Of a DNA stretch of 64,000 nucleotides, positions 1-7,796 are shown one piece after another; position 1 is the first letter of the stretch; each line of letters opens with the position of its first letter. The stretch spans positions 3,919,734-3,983,733 of the forward strand of contig CP011020.1 in the NCBI GenBank assembly GCA_001023535.1. Direction: 5' to 3'. The notes beneath the pieces are model-generated. The model worked only from the letters and a program-made list of their open reading frames with translations. It had not been told where the DNA came from and did no database searches. The DNA comes from Pseudomonas chlororaphis. GTDB taxonomy: Bacteria; Pseudomonadota; Gammaproteobacteria; Pseudomonadales; Pseudomonadaceae. The position numbers and the translations under genes were made by a program.

Positions 1-1
1 C

Positions 2-607
2 TTCGAGTTGAGCATCGACGACGAGGTGTATCGTCGGTTCAGCATCGAGGGTCATCAATTGATGATGACGACCGATGCCTTGGGGCCTGTGCCTTTTCTG
101 AAGATCATCGACCTGGTCTACAGAACGATCAAGGCGGATGCCAGGAAAGAGCATGAGCTGTTGAGCCATTTGAAAAACTATCAGACAGCCGTTATCCGGT
201 TACTGACCGAACCTGACGCAGACACTTATCGCTTCAAGCTCAATGACCGTCACAGCGAGCTCATGTATCCCGACCTTTTCCTGAACACTTATGCTCAGGA
301 CAGGCAGCGGGTACTCAACGCGTTGATTGATACAATCAACCCGCTCCAATCAACGGAAAACCTGTTCGTCTCGAACATGATTCTGATGAACTACTCCTTT
401 CACATCCTGAAAAACCGACCCCGTGAACTCCTGAAACTGAAGAAATACGTCAATGATGAGGTGCTGTTTGGTAAGCTGCTGGAGGCCATCATCCTACGTC
501 GCATGAGCGTCACCAAAGCGCTGTTCGAAAAAATCCCCACGGGTCATGACCTGTCTTTGCTAAATGACGACCCCGCTTCGTTCTACAACATCCTGTACAG
601 GCAGTAA
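2..607 (+). CDS. Hypothetical protein, 5' end cut by window edge
   Basis: The reading frame is open from the first bases and ends in TAA at 605-607, so the gene probably begins upstream of the window. A TTG at 8 is the first possible internal start but has no visible ribosome binding site. About 200 residues are present, rich in Leu, Lys and Arg and mostly helical in character, with no signal peptide, membrane segment or cysteine motif. I do not recognise the family. The gene is followed by about 220 bp of non-coding sequence and a secreted protein gene. In other Pseudomonas the region before ccoG normally carries the cbb3 oxidase structural genes, so this gene and the next are probably accessory insertions (inference). 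Confidence 0.6.
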   Translation, partial: FELSIDDEVYRRFSIEGHQLMMTTDALGPVPFLKIIDLVYRTIKADARKEHELLSHLKNYQTAVIRLLTEPDADTYRFKLNDRHSELMYPDLFLNTYAQDRQRVLNALIDTINPLQSTENLFVSNMILMNYSFHILKNRPRELLKLKKYVNDEVLFGKLLEAIILRRMSVTKALFEKIPTGHDLSLLNDDPASFYNILYRQ

Positions 608-825
608 AATTGCGGCGATTTTAGCCAGGGCAGGCTGTACTTCCCCAAGCGAAGCATCTTCGTGGCTCAGCGAAGATCTTCCGGATGTACGCCACCGAAA
701 TTGTCCTGTTATCTCACTGACACAAACACTATCAATGCCACCGCCCTCCACTCTGGCACGCGTAAGTTCATCTCGCTAAAGTCGCCCCTGGAACAAATAT
801 CCATTATTCATAGAAAAGGATTTCC

Positions 826-1824
826 ATGAAAAAACTGACTGACTTGAAACTTCTATCCGCTTTGTTAGTGCTCTACGGCGTGCCGGCCGCTCATTCATTG
901 GCGGCGGATGTAGCACCCAGTGCTATCGTATTTGCCGCCAGCCCGAAGTACCCCTCCAGCGAAAAATCCGAAAACGGTGAGGCCGAATCGGCCAGCGATA
1001 CGGCGTCCCGCTCCCGCTGGCTGATCGACGCGCAGTACACCAGCATCGCCGAGTTCCGTGCGCAATCAGGAGGACCCGCCGCGGTGCCTGTCATGATCAA
1101 CGGCAACTTGACCCGGTCAGGTCAGGCCAGCGAGCGTTCTTATATCAAGACGGTTTTGCAGAACAAACTGAACAATAGCTACGACTACGGCCTGGGCAAT
1201 CATGACTACGACTTCAATGTCGAAAGTTGCGCCAGTTGTGCGGCCGGAAGTGTCGACGACTTCAAAGAACGCTACTGGGGAAAAACCCGGAACATGGACT
1301 TGTCGGCCAGGGCTTCAGGCCTGACGAAAACCTGGTATGGAAGCCTGGCCTATGCCAGGGATTTTGGCGATGTGCACCTGGTTCAATTGCATAACCAACC
1401 CACGTATTCGGTGAATTTTTCCACCCACGCCGTGTTCAATACCACCGCCTACGAAATTACCGCGTCCCTCGATTGGCTGGAGCGCGACCTGCAACAGGCG
1501 CGCTCTCAGGGAAAAATCATTCTGTTGAGCCTGAACCAGCCGTTCCGCTGGCCAGTCCCGGTGGCTGAGATCACCCGTTTCAAGCAATTGATCGAGGATC
1601 ATGGCGTGACCGCTGTATTTTCCGTCGATGGGAACAACAAGCCCGGGGCGCATCCGCCCAACTACACCTACGGCGACGTGCCTTTGTTCACCAGCGGCTC
1701 GGCTGTCCGGAAAACCTGGCTGCATGCCAAGCTCTCCGACGACAGGAAACACCTGACCGTGCACATCATTGCCGACAACGACTGGCGCAATCCTGTCGCC
1801 AGTCACACCGTTGAGGTCCGGTAG
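826..1824 (+). CDS. Secreted metallophosphoesterase-like protein, probable pseudo-enzyme
   Basis: The protein has 332 residues with an N-terminal signal peptide (charged start, hydrophobic stretch, AHSLAA cleavage region). AAAGGATTTCC before the ATG is a good ribosome binding site. The body keeps the outline of a calcineurin-like phosphoesterase: NGNLT where the family has GDLT/GDxx, an intact GNHD at about residue 126, and AVFSVDGNNK near residue 270 where the family has a GHxH-type histidine pair. Two metal-binding positions are therefore altered (Asp to Asn, His pair lost), and the usual N-terminal DxH is not evident. A Cys pair (CASC) follows the GNHD block and could form a disulfide. It is probably exported and may be a binding protein or a divergent enzyme rather than a standard phosphatase. 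It lies just upstream of ccoG but is not obviously part of that operon. Confidence 0.6.
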   Translation: MKKLTDLKLLSALLVLYGVPAAHSLAADVAPSAIVFAASPKYPSSEKSENGEAESASDTASRSRWLIDAQYTSIAEFRAQSGGPAAVPVMINGNLTRSGQASERSYIKTVLQNKLNNSYDYGLGNHDYDFNVESCASCAAGSVDDFKERYWGKTRNMDLSARASGLTKTWYGSLAYARDFGDVHLVQLHNQPTYSVNFSTHAVFNTTAYEITASLDWLERDLQQARSQGKIILLSLNQPFRWPVPVAEITRFKQLIEDHGVTAVFSVDGNNKPGAHPPNYTYGDVPLFTSGSAVRKTWLHAKLSDDRKHLTVHIIADNDWRNPVASHTVEVR

Positions 1825-1899
1825 CCTTTCAAGCGGCGTCAAAGGGGGTTCCCATTGGCGCCGTCCGCCGCGGCTGGACGGCTATACTCGACAAGTCAA

Positions 1900-1913
1900 T
1901 TGATCTGGATCAT
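1900..1913 (+). promoter_or_regulatory. Anr/Fnr box upstream of ccoG
   Basis: The sequence is TTGAT-CTGG-ATCAT, one mismatch from the Anr consensus TTGAT-N4-ATCAA. It lies about 170 bp before the ccoG ATG. TACACC at 1930-1935 could serve as -10. Low-oxygen activation of ccoGHIS by Anr fits the function of the operon, and Anr is encoded in this window. Confidence 0.65.
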
Positions 1914-2082
1914 GACTTGTTACATCCGCTACACCATTCGACCCTTGCGCCCAACGCGACCAAAGGTCGCACCCTTGAGCTAGAGCGACAGGCGTATCAT
2001 TGCGCCACTGCAACACCCCTTTGTGACCGTGGTCGGCACGTACTGGCCTTGGCACTTTTCCACTGCCGTGGGATGCATTTTG

Positions 2083-3498
2083 ATGAGTAATCAGATTCCG
2101 GTACATGACGTCACCCCGCCTGCCAAGGACGCGAACAAAAGCGTCGACCTGTACGCCTCTCGGGAAAAAATTTACACCCGTGCCTTCACCGGCCTGTTCC
2201 GCAACCTGCGGATGGTGGGTGGAGCGGTCCTGTTCCTGCTGTACTTCGGTACGGTCTGGTTGAACTGGGGCGGCCACCAGGCCGTCTGGTGGAACTTGCC
2301 TGAACGCAAATTCTTTATTTTTGGCGCGACCTTCTGGCCCCAGGACTTCATCCTGCTGTCCGGGCTGCTGATCATTGCCGCCTTCGGGCTGTTTTTCATC
2401 ACCGTCTATGCCGGACGAGTCTGGTGCGGCTATACCTGTCCGCAAAGCGTGTGGACCTGGATCTTCATGTGGTGCGAGAAGGTCACCGAGGGTGACCGCA
2501 ACCAACGTATCAAGCTCGATAAGGCGCCCATGGGGGCCAACAAGTTCCTGCGCAAGTTCGCCAAGCACAGCCTCTGGCTGCTGATCGGCTTCGTCACCGG
2601 CATGACCTTCGTCGGTTACTTCACACCGATCCGCGAGCTGGTGTTCGAGTTTTTCACCGGCCAGGCCGACGGCTGGTCGTACTTCTGGGTCGGTTTCTTC
2701 ACCCTCGCCACCTACGGCAACGCCGGCTGGCTGCGCGAACAAGTGTGTATCTACATGTGTCCTTACGCTCGTTTCCAGAGCGTGATGTTCGACAAGGACA
2801 CCCTGATCGTTTCCTACGACCCGCGTCGCGGCGAAAGCCGTGGCCCGCGCAAGAAAGGCGTCGACTACAAGGCCCTGGGCCTGGGCGATTGCATCGACTG
2901 CACCATGTGCGTCCAGGTCTGCCCGACCGGGATCGACATCCGCGACGGCCTGCAGATCGAGTGCATCGGCTGCGCGGCCTGCATCGACGCCTGCGACAAC
3001 ATCATGGACAAGATGGATTACCCCCGCGGCCTGATCAGCTACACCACCGAACACAACCTGTCCGGGCAAAAAACCCATAAACTGCGTCCGCGCCTGATCG
3101 GCTACGCCCTGGTGCTGCTGGCCATGATCAGCTTGCTGGTGGCGGCGTTCTTCATGCGCTCGCTGGTGGGGTTCGACGTCAGCAAGGACCGCGTGCTGTA
3201 CCGCGAAAACGCCGAGGGGCGGATCGAGAACGTCTACAGCCTGAAGATCATGAACAAGGACCAGCGCGACCACACCTACGTCCTGGAAGCTGCCGGCCTG
3301 CCCGACCTGAAGCTGCAAGGCCGGAGGGAAATCAAGGTCGCGGCCGGCGAGATCTTCAGCCAGCCGGTCGAATTGTCCAGCGCACCGGAGCAATTGCCAT
3401 CGAGCACCAACGAGGTGACCTTCATCCTCAAGGATGCCGATGACGAAAGCGTTCACGTTGAAGCCAAGAGCCGATTCATCGGCCCACAAACTCGTTGA
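2083..3498 (+). CDS. ccoG: Cytochrome c oxidase accessory protein CcoG (RdxA/FixG family)
   Basis: This is a 471-residue polytopic iron-sulfur membrane protein needed for maturation of cbb3-type cytochrome oxidase, probably through copper reduction or delivery. I chose the ATG at 2083 (MSNQIPVHDV), where family members normally start; an upstream in-frame start at 2023 would add residues with no family resemblance. There are several hydrophobic segments and a cysteine-containing CGYTCPQ element near residue 120. Two ferredoxin-type 4Fe-4S motifs follow at about residues 270-305: CIDCTMCVQVCP and CIGCAACIDACD. The C-terminal part beyond the last membrane helix is a periplasmic beta-rich domain. 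It is followed 11 bp later by ccoH. In Pseudomonas the genes lie in the order ccoGHIS. Confidence 0.96.
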   Translation: MSNQIPVHDVTPPAKDANKSVDLYASREKIYTRAFTGLFRNLRMVGGAVLFLLYFGTVWLNWGGHQAVWWNLPERKFFIFGATFWPQDFILLSGLLIIAAFGLFFITVYAGRVWCGYTCPQSVWTWIFMWCEKVTEGDRNQRIKLDKAPMGANKFLRKFAKHSLWLLIGFVTGMTFVGYFTPIRELVFEFFTGQADGWSYFWVGFFTLATYGNAGWLREQVCIYMCPYARFQSVMFDKDTLIVSYDPRRGESRGPRKKGVDYKALGLGDCIDCTMCVQVCPTGIDIRDGLQIECIGCAACIDACDNIMDKMDYPRGLISYTTEHNLSGQKTHKLRPRLIGYALVLLAMISLLVAAFFMRSLVGFDVSKDRVLYRENAEGRIENVYSLKIMNKDQRDHTYVLEAAGLPDLKLQGRREIKVAAGEIFSQPVELSSAPEQLPSSTNEVTFILKDADDESVHVEAKSRFIGPQTR

Positions 3499-3509
3499 GA
3501 GAACTGAAC

Positions 3510-4049
3510 ATGCCTGCAGCAACCGCCACCAGCCCTTGGTACAAGCACCTCTGGCCGTGGATCATTATCGGGATCCTGACCTGTTCGGTGACACTGAGCC
3601 TGACGATGGTGACCATTGCGGTGAAAAACCCGGACAACCTGGTCAACGACAACTATTACGAGGCTGGCAAGGGTATCAACCGTTCGCTGGAGCGCGAATT
3701 GCTGGCCCAGACCCTGCAACTGCATGCCAACGTGCAACTGGACGACGTCACCGGCGAAGTGAACCTGCACCTGAACGGCAACAGCCGCCCGCAGACGCTG
3801 GCATTGAGCCTGATCTCCCCGACCCAACCGGAGAAAGACCGCAAGATCGTCCTGACCCGCAATGACAGCGAACCCGGTCGCTACGTCGGCCAACTGGCGG
3901 ACAAGATCGAGGGCCGACGCTTTGTCGAATTGCTGGGGGTGGAGAACGACAAGACCTGGCGGTTGTTCGAAGAAGAACAGGTCAACCATGGCCAGGACAT
4001 CCTGCTGGGCGATGAACCGCTGCAAGGCGCCGAAGACCTGAAGAAGTAA
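3510..4049 (+). CDS. ccoH: FixH/CcoH family oxidase assembly protein
   Basis: The protein has 179 residues with one N-terminal transmembrane helix (about residues 10-35, after PWYKHLWPW) followed by a periplasmic domain containing the conserved NLVNDNYYEAGKGIN stretch of FixH proteins. It works with CcoI and CcoS in copper-dependent assembly of cbb3 oxidase. I preferred the ATG at 3510 over the TTG at 3495 because the family begins MPAA/T-like just before the membrane helix. It is co-directional with ccoG and close behind it. A GC-rich hairpin after the stop may partly separate it from ccoI. Confidence 0.92.
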   Translation: MPAATATSPWYKHLWPWIIIGILTCSVTLSLTMVTIAVKNPDNLVNDNYYEAGKGINRSLERELLAQTLQLHANVQLDDVTGEVNLHLNGNSRPQTLALSLISPTQPEKDRKIVLTRNDSEPGRYVGQLADKIEGRRFVELLGVENDKTWRLFEEEQVNHGQDILLGDEPLQGAEDLKK

Positions 4050-4064
4050 ATCGCTTCTGGGTGG

Positions 4065-4092
4065 CGGGGTCGCGAAGCGGCCCCGTTCTTCG
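4065..4092 (+). terminator. Possible terminator or attenuator between ccoH and ccoI
   Basis: CGGGGTCGC (4065-4073) pairs with GCGGCCCCG (4077-4085) around a 3-nt loop and is followed by TTCTTCGT. The T-tract is weak, so partial termination is more likely than a full stop. Confidence 0.4.
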
Positions 4093-4209
4093 TCTGACCG
4101 GCTCATCCGACTACGACTGCTGCGCAGCCGAGCGGGAACAAGACCCTCGCCACAACAGCGCCCATAAACCCGCAAACGCCCCAGCCATAAAGGCCTTCAT
4201 GCGACAACC

Positions 4210-6660
4210 ATGACCACTCCCCAGCCCTGCTACCACTGCGCCCTGCCCGTCCCTCCCGGCAGCCGCTTCACCGCCGTTGTCCTGGGTGAAACCCGCGAGA
4301 TGTGCTGCCCGGGTTGCCAGGCGGTGGCCGAGGCGATTGTCGCAGGCGGCCTGGAGAGCTATTACCAGCACCGTAGCGAAGCGTCGGCCAACCCCGAAAC
4401 CCTGCCGGTACAGTTGACCGATGAGCTGGCGCTGTACGATCGCCCGGACGTGCAGCAGTCGTTCGTGCACCATGAAGGCGAGCTGGCCGAAACCACCCTG
4501 TTGATGGAAGGCATCAGTTGCGCCGCCTGCGGCTGGTTGATCGAAAAGCAACTGCGCAGCTTGCCGGCGGTGGCCGAGGCGCGGCTGAACCTGTCCAATC
4601 ATCGCCTGCATGTGCGCTGGGCCGACGTTCAATTGCCGCTGAGCACGCTGCTGGCCCAGTTGCGCCAGATCGGCTACGTCGCTCATCCGTACCAGGCCGA
4701 CCAGGCCAGCGAGCAACTGGCGGCCCAGAATCGCCTGGCCCTGCGCCAGTTGGGCGTGGCCGGCCTGCTGTGGTTCCAGGCGATGATGGCGACCATGGCC
4801 ACCTGGCCGGAATTCAACATCGACCTGAGCCCGGAGATGCACACCATCCTGCGCTGGGTGGCCCTGTTCCTCACCACGCCCATCGTCTTCTATAGCTGTG
4901 CGCCCTTTTTCAAGGGCGCGATGCGCGACCTGCGGACCCGGCACCTGACCATGGACGTTTCGGTGTCCCTGGCCATCGGCAGTGCCTACATCGCCGGGAT
5001 CTGGACATCGATCACCGGCGCCGGCGAGCTGTATTTCGATGCCGTGGGCATGTTCGCCCTGTTCCTGCTGGCCGGCCGTTACCTGGAGCGCCGGGCCCGT
5101 GAGCGCACGGCCGCGGCCACCGCGCAACTGGTCAACCTGTTGCCGGCCTCATGCCTGCGTCTGGCGGATGACGGCCAGAGCGAGCGGATCCTGCTCAGTG
5201 AACTGCGCAACGGCGACCGGGTGCTGGTGCATCCAGGGTCGGTGCTGCCGGCCGACGGCAGGATCCTGGAGGGCCAATCCAGCATCGATGAGTCACTGCT
5301 GACCGGCGAATACCTGCCCCAGCCACGCCAGGCGGGCGATGCGGTCACGGCAGGCACGCTCAACGTCGAAGGCGCCCTGACGGTGGAGGTGCTCGCGCTC
5401 GGCCAGGACACTCGCCTGTCGGCCATCGTGCGCTTGCTGGAGCGAGCCCAGGCCGAGAAACCGCGACTGGCGGAGATCGCCGACCACGCCGCCCAGTGGT
5501 TCTTGCTGTTCTCCCTGGTCGCCGCAGCGGCCATCGGCTTGCTGTGGTGGCAACTGGACGCGTCCCGGGCCTTCTGGATCGTGCTGGCGATGCTGGTCGC
5601 CACCTGCCCTTGCGCGCTGTCCCTTGCCACGCCGACGGCGCTCACCGCCGCCACCGGCACCCTGCACAAGCTCGGCTTGCTGTTGACCCGCGGCCATGTG
5701 CTGGAGGGCCTGAACCAGATCGACACGGTGATTTTCGACAAGACCGGCACGCTCACCGAAGGTCGCCTGGCGTTGCGTGCCATCCGACCGCTGGCCGCCC
5801 TCGACAGCGACCAATGCCTTGCCCTGGCCGCTGCCCTGGAAAATCGCTCCGAGCACCCCATCGCCCGCGCCTTCGGCCGCGCCCCCGTGGCCGCCGAGCA
5901 CGTACAAAGCACCCCCGGGCTGGGCCTGGAAGGCCTGGTGGAAGAGCAACGCCTGCGCATCGGCCAACCCGGTTTCGTCTGCCAATTGAGCGGCGCAACC
6001 GTACCGACGATGCCGGACGAACCCGGACAATGGCTGTTGCTGGGCGATGCCGGCGGGCCGCTGGCCTGGTTCGTCCTGGACGACCGCCTGCGCGCCGATG
6101 CCCCGGCCCTGCTGGCCGCCTGCCAGGCCAGGGGTTGGCGGACACTGCTGTTGTCGGGCGACAGTTCGCCGATGGTGGCCAGTGTCGCCGCCGACCTGGG
6201 CATCGACGAGGCGCGGGGCGGCCTGCGTCCGGACGACAAGCTGGCGGTGTTGCAGCAGTTGCACCAACAGGGCCGCAAGGTGCTGATGCTCGGCGACGGC
6301 GTCAACGACGTGCCGGTACTGGCGGCGGCGGACATCAGCGTCGCCATGGGTTCGGCCACCGACCTGGCCAAGACGAGCGCCGACGCCGTGCTGCTGTCCA
6401 ACCGCCTCGACGCCCTGGTCCACGCCTTCAACCTGGCCCGACGCACCCGCCGGGTAATCATCGAGAACCTGGTGTGGGCAGGCCTGTACAATGGCCTCAT
6501 GTTGCCGTTCGCCGCCCTCGGCTGGATTACGCCGGTGTGGGCGGCGGTCGGCATGTCCATCAGTTCGTTGACCGTGGTGTTGAACGCGCTCAGGCTGACC
6601 CGTCAGCCCCGCACGCCAGTGTTCGACACCACGCCCGATACCCGCCCGCTGCCGGCCTGA
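4210..6660 (+). CDS. ccoI: Cu+-exporting P1B-type ATPase CcoI (FixI)
   Basis: This 816-residue copper-transporting ATPase supplies copper to the CuB site of cbb3 oxidase. An N-terminal cysteine-rich segment (CYHC, CCPGC) is followed by a heavy-metal-associated domain with GISCAACGW at about residues 99-107. Membrane helices flank the ATCPCALSLATP motif at about residue 465 (CPC copper site). The phosphorylation site FDKTGTLTEG is at about 510, the HP motif is in RSEHPIA, and the hinge motif GDGVNDVPVLAAADI is near 700. The start ATG follows a modest upstream region, and length and motif order are normal. CcoS follows 24 bp downstream. Confidence 0.96.
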   Translation: MTTPQPCYHCALPVPPGSRFTAVVLGETREMCCPGCQAVAEAIVAGGLESYYQHRSEASANPETLPVQLTDELALYDRPDVQQSFVHHEGELAETTLLMEGISCAACGWLIEKQLRSLPAVAEARLNLSNHRLHVRWADVQLPLSTLLAQLRQIGYVAHPYQADQASEQLAAQNRLALRQLGVAGLLWFQAMMATMATWPEFNIDLSPEMHTILRWVALFLTTPIVFYSCAPFFKGAMRDLRTRHLTMDVSVSLAIGSAYIAGIWTSITGAGELYFDAVGMFALFLLAGRYLERRARERTAAATAQLVNLLPASCLRLADDGQSERILLSELRNGDRVLVHPGSVLPADGRILEGQSSIDESLLTGEYLPQPRQAGDAVTAGTLNVEGALTVEVLALGQDTRLSAIVRLLERAQAEKPRLAEIADHAAQWFLLFSLVAAAAIGLLWWQLDASRAFWIVLAMLVATCPCALSLATPTALTAATGTLHKLGLLLTRGHVLEGLNQIDTVIFDKTGTLTEGRLALRAIRPLAALDSDQCLALAAALENRSEHPIARAFGRAPVAAEHVQSTPGLGLEGLVEEQRLRIGQPGFVCQLSGATVPTMPDEPGQWLLLGDAGGPLAWFVLDDRLRADAPALLAACQARGWRTLLLSGDSSPMVASVAADLGIDEARGGLRPDDKLAVLQQLHQQGRKVLMLGDGVNDVPVLAAADISVAMGSATDLAKTSADAVLLSNRLDALVHAFNLARRTRRVIIENLVWAGLYNGLMLPFAALGWITPVWAAVGMSISSLTVVLNALRLTRQPRTPVFDTTPDTRPLPA

Positions 6661-6684
6661 GCCGCGCGGGCATGGAGTTCCCAG

Positions 6685-6903
6685 ATGCCAGCTCTCTACG
6701 TGATGATCCCGGCCGCGCTGCTGATCGTGGCCATCGCCGTGTACATTTTCTTCTGGGCCGTGGACAGCGGGCAGTACGACGACCTCGACGGTCCGGCCCA
6801 CAGCATCCTGTTCGACGACCAGGACCCTAATCACCAGGCCGCGGTGGACGAAGCCGACGGCCAGGCCCGCGGGCCGGACGACAAGGCCCCGCCTCATGCT
6901 TGA
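6685..6903 (+). CDS. ccoS: cbb3-type oxidase assembly protein CcoS
   Basis: A 72-residue protein with one N-terminal membrane helix, then the characteristic SGQYDDLDGPAHSILFDD segment and a charged tail. CcoS is required for insertion of the redox cofactors heme b and CuB into CcoN. Its 3' end overlaps the next gene by 8 nt, indicating translational coupling. Confidence 0.95.
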   Translation: MPALYVMIPAALLIVAIAVYIFFWAVDSGQYDDLDGPAHSILFDDQDPNHQAAVDEADGQARGPDDKAPPHA

Positions 6904-7579
6904 CCTGGCACCCTTGCTGGTTTCGGCGGTGATCCTCGGCCTGCTGGGTGGCGGCCATTGCCTGGGCATGTGCGGCGGCCTGATGGGCGCCCTGACCCTG
7001 GCGATCCCCAAGGAACAGCGCAGCCGGCGCTTGCGGCTGCTGCTGGCCTACAACCTGGGACGGATCCTGAGCTATGCCTGCGCCGGCCTGTTGATCGGGC
7101 TGGCCGGCTGGGCCGTGGCCAACAGCCCGGCGGCGATGTTCATGCGGATACTGGCCGGCCTGCTGTTGATCGCCATGGGCCTGTACCTGGCGGGCTGGTG
7201 GAGCGGCCTGACCCGCATCGAAGGCCTGGGCCGCGGCTTATGGCGGTACATCCAACCCGTGGCCAACCGCCTGCTGCCGGTGTCGAGCCTGCCCCGGGCC
7301 TTGTTGCTCGGCGCGCTGTGGGGCTGGCTGCCTTGCGGACTGGTCTACAGCACCCTGCTGTGGTCCGCCAGCCAGGGCAATGCGCTGGACAGCGCCCTGC
7401 TGATGCTGGCTTTCGGTCTCGGGACCTGGCCGGTGCTGCTCGCCACCGGCCTGGCCGCCGAACGCATCACTGCCCTGCTGCGCAAACGCAGCGTGCGCCT
7501 GGCCGGCGGCGTGCTGGTGATACTTTTCGGCCTCTGGACACTGCCAGGGCCGCACCAGCATTGGCTCATGGGGCACTGA
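6896..7579 (+). CDS. TauE/SafE-type membrane protein (sulfite exporter family, UreH-like)
   Basis: The protein has 227 residues with about six hydrophobic segments. The N-terminal GGGHCLGMCGGLMGAL block is typical of the small cysteine-containing TauE/SafE (DsbD/UreH-like) proteins that sit directly after ccoS in Pseudomonas. The conserved cysteines suggest a metal or redox role in cbb3 maturation rather than sulfite export; this is inference from context. A second motif, GWLPCGLVY near residue 140, repeats the G-x-P-C pattern of the family. It starts inside ccoS and is followed by a REP doublet. Confidence 0.88.
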   Translation: MLDLAPLLVSAVILGLLGGGHCLGMCGGLMGALTLAIPKEQRSRRLRLLLAYNLGRILSYACAGLLIGLAGWAVANSPAAMFMRILAGLLLIAMGLYLAGWWSGLTRIEGLGRGLWRYIQPVANRLLPVSSLPRALLLGALWGWLPCGLVYSTLLWSASQGNALDSALLMLAFGLGTWPVLLATGLAAERITALLRKRSVRLAGGVLVILFGLWTLPGPHQHWLMGH

Positions 7580-7598
7580 CAGGATTCTCCGCCCCCCC

Positions 7599-7687
7599 TG
7601 TGGGAGCGGGCTTGCTCGCGAAAGCGGTCTAGCTGTTTCGGTAATGTTGGATGTACCGCAGCCTTCGCGAGCAAGCCCGCTCCCACA
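7599..7687. repeat. REP doublet (REPIN)
   Basis: TGTGGGAGCGGGCTTGCTCGCG and its inverted copy CGCGAGCAAGCCCGCTCCCACA flank about 45 bp of unrelated sequence. This is the abundant non-autonomous repeat of fluorescent pseudomonads. It lies between the ccoS-linked membrane protein and hemN and may fold at the mRNA 3' end. Confidence 0.9.
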
Positions 7688-7721
7688 GAGGACGTGCAGC
7701 GGTCCTTGCCGGTCGCCCCCG

Positions 7722-7763
7722 TTGATGCAAATCAACACGCCCCGCCGTCCGCCCCCCTAGACT
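7722..7763 (+). promoter_or_regulatory. Anr-dependent promoter of hemN
   Basis: A perfect Anr box TTGAT-GCAA-ATCAA spans 7722-7735 (centre 7728.5). TAGACT at 7758-7763 is a plausible -10. This geometry puts the start site near 7770, with the box centred at about -41.5, the classic position for Fnr-type activation. It also favours the hemN start at 7797, because the ATG at 7770 would coincide with the transcription start. Confidence 0.85.
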
Positions 7764-7796
7764 CCGCCCATGCCAGCCTATCCGGGGAACGCCCGC

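Noticed and set aside
564..779. Small open frames on both strands between the first two genes
   Set aside because: No ribosome binding site, they overlap the end of the first gene, and they have low-complexity composition.
1882..3522. Long open frame antisense to ccoG
   Set aside because: CcoG has all its iron-sulfur motifs and a good start; the antisense frame has no recognisable content.
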